Assembly: GCA_028869385.1 (NCBI GenBank)
Contig: JAGWSR010000021.1
Span: forward strand, 1-64,000
Reading direction: 5' to 3'
DNA length: 64,000 nt
From: a bacterium
GTDB lineage: Bacteria; Vulcanimicrobiota; Vulcanimicrobiia; Vulcanimicrobiales; Vulcanimicrobiaceae
In this document: positions 63,239-64,000 of the stretch, one piece after another
How the letters are laid out: each line of letters starts with the position of its first letter
Numbering within the stretch: the stretch's first letter is position 1
Notes under the pieces: model-generated
Databases searched by the model: none
Told to the model about the DNA's origin: nothing
The model's input: only the letters and a program-made list of their open reading frames with translations
Position numbers and translations under genes: made by a program

Positions 63239-64000
63239 ATGACTGAGGGCGTAGCGCGTCAACACGACGCGCAATTCGACCGGTTCAACGCGAGCATCTC
63301 CGCTGCGGTCGAGGCCGTTCGGCACGCCTCCGAAGCGATCGCCGCGACCGCGCAAGAGCAGACGACCCTCATGGTCGCCCTGTCGGACACCGCCGATACC
63401 CTCGCCGTTGCCTCGCGCGAGACCGCCGATCGCCTGCACACCGCCCAATCCTCGGCACGCGTCGCCGCTTCCGACCTCGGCGACTCGTTCGAAGTCATCG
63501 AAAATCTGCTCACCTCGGTGCAGCAGCTCGCCGAGCTCTCGGCGAGCACCGCCGATGCCATGGACGATTTCGGTCGCTTGATGAGCGAGATCGGTCGCAT
63601 GACCGAGTTCGTGGAGGACGTCTCCGACGAGACGCAGCTGCTCGCGCTCAACGCCGCGATCGAGGCCGCGCGCGCCGGCAAACACGGCCTGGGCTTCGCC
63701 GTCGTCGCGGGCGAAGTCGGACGACTCGCCAAGACCACGAGCGAGTCCACGACGACGATCAAAAATCTCGTGGTCGAGATTCAACACGAAGCCGAGGCCA
63801 CGATTCGCTCGGTCCGCGCGAACGCGGAGCGTTCGGCCGAATCGGCGCCGCTCGCCGAGATGGCGCGCATGTCGCTCGCCGAGATCGCCGAACTCGCGGC
63901 CGATCTCTCGGTCGGCATCGACCGCGCGGTCGTCGCGGGACGCGAGCACTCGAACGGCGCCGCGCAGATGCGCAAGGAGACTGACGCACTCGCGAACGTC
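63239..64000 (+). CDS. Methyl-accepting chemotaxis-like protein, soluble, 3' end outside the window
   Basis: 254 residues visible, open at the window edge. It is a long coiled coil without membrane helices, with the chemoreceptor hairpin tip [20 protein letters not shown] and [20 protein letters not shown] (about 135-175). The tip binds CheA/CheW in chemoreceptors. Without a membrane anchor or visible sensor domain it would be a cytoplasmic signal transducer, unless a C-terminal domain lies beyond the window. ATG 63239 is the first in-frame start. Confidence 0.85.
   Translation, partial: MTEGVARQHDAQFDRFNASISAAVEAVRHASEAIAATAQEQTTLMVALSDTADTLAVASRETADRLHTAQSSARVAASDLGDSFEVIENLLTSVQQLAELSASTADAMDDFGRLMSEIGRMTEFVEDVSDETQLLALNAAIEAARAGKHGLGFAVVAGEVGRLAKTTSESTTTIKNLVVEIQHEAEATIRSVRANAERSAESAPLAEMARMSLAEIAELAADLSVGIDRAVVAGREHSNGAAQMRKETDALANV

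Overview
The window is about 64 kb of GC-rich bacterial chromosome, roughly 65% GC by eye. The organism has an outer membrane: there is a TonB-dependent receptor, a TolC-like channel with an RND pump, and several lipoproteins. It also carries an fhaA-fhaB-PP2C-rodA operon, best known from Actinobacteria, next to def-fmt-rsmB, as well as HslUV and DnaE2. That mixture suggests a deep-branching high-GC diderm such as Vulcanimicrobiota/Eremiobacterota (WPS-2). This is an inference from gene content only. No rRNA, tRNA or CRISPR array was recognised.

Layout. 0-2.9 kb: 3' part of an error-prone polymerase gene (dnaE2) carrying two in-frame insertions of repeat DNA. 2.9-3.9 kb: a PhyH-type dioxygenase. 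3.9-9.4 kb: an AT-richer island of small unknown genes and decayed fragments, closed by a complete IS3-family element that cuts off one small gene. 9.5-18.5 kb: a LigB-type dioxygenase, a cytochrome c lipoprotein, then a long minus-strand operon def-fmt-rsmB-FHA-FHA-PP2C-rodA plus a divergent deacetylase-like protein. All metal-ligand positions of the PP2C domain look replaced and no kinase is present. 18.5-25.8 kb: hslU, hslV, a SIMPL protein, trmFO (with another in-frame repeat insertion), an array of four 68-bp repeats, topA, and a divergent Lys/Ala-rich histone H1-like gene. Exactly between the topA and H1 promoters lies a 51-nt perfect purine/pyrimidine alternation, a strong Z-DNA candidate. 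25.9-30.9 kb: an operon of two nickel/cobalt-type transporters, a DUF4331 protein split over two secreted ORFs, and a TPR protein. 31-35.4 kb: dxs-secG-oppD-oppF. 35.5-37.1 kb: a PAP2-like membrane protein and two paralogous small secreted proteins. 37.2-55.7 kb: an amine/polyamine catabolic region. 55.7-63.2 kb: a two-component system with a tripartite RND efflux pump. 63.2 kb to the end: a soluble chemoreceptor-like gene cut by the window edge.

How the parts work together. PatA, an aldehyde dehydrogenase and GabT form a plausible putrescine to GABA to succinate-semialdehyde route. An omega-aminotransferase and an MmsA-like dehydrogenase form a plausible beta-alanine to acetyl-CoA route. Two APC permeases, a Tat-exported amine oxidase directly behind a TonB-type receptor, and a PucR regulator complete this region. 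patA appears to start at a non-canonical ATT codon behind a good Shine-Dalgarno sequence; that start restores the family's usual length.

Recurrent short palindromes related to CCTTCGACAAGCTCAGG occur between genes, inside dnaE2 and trmFO, and as the end of gabT. Together with the divergent topA/H1 region, the split DUF4331 operon and the dead phosphatase, they are the most interesting parts of the window.
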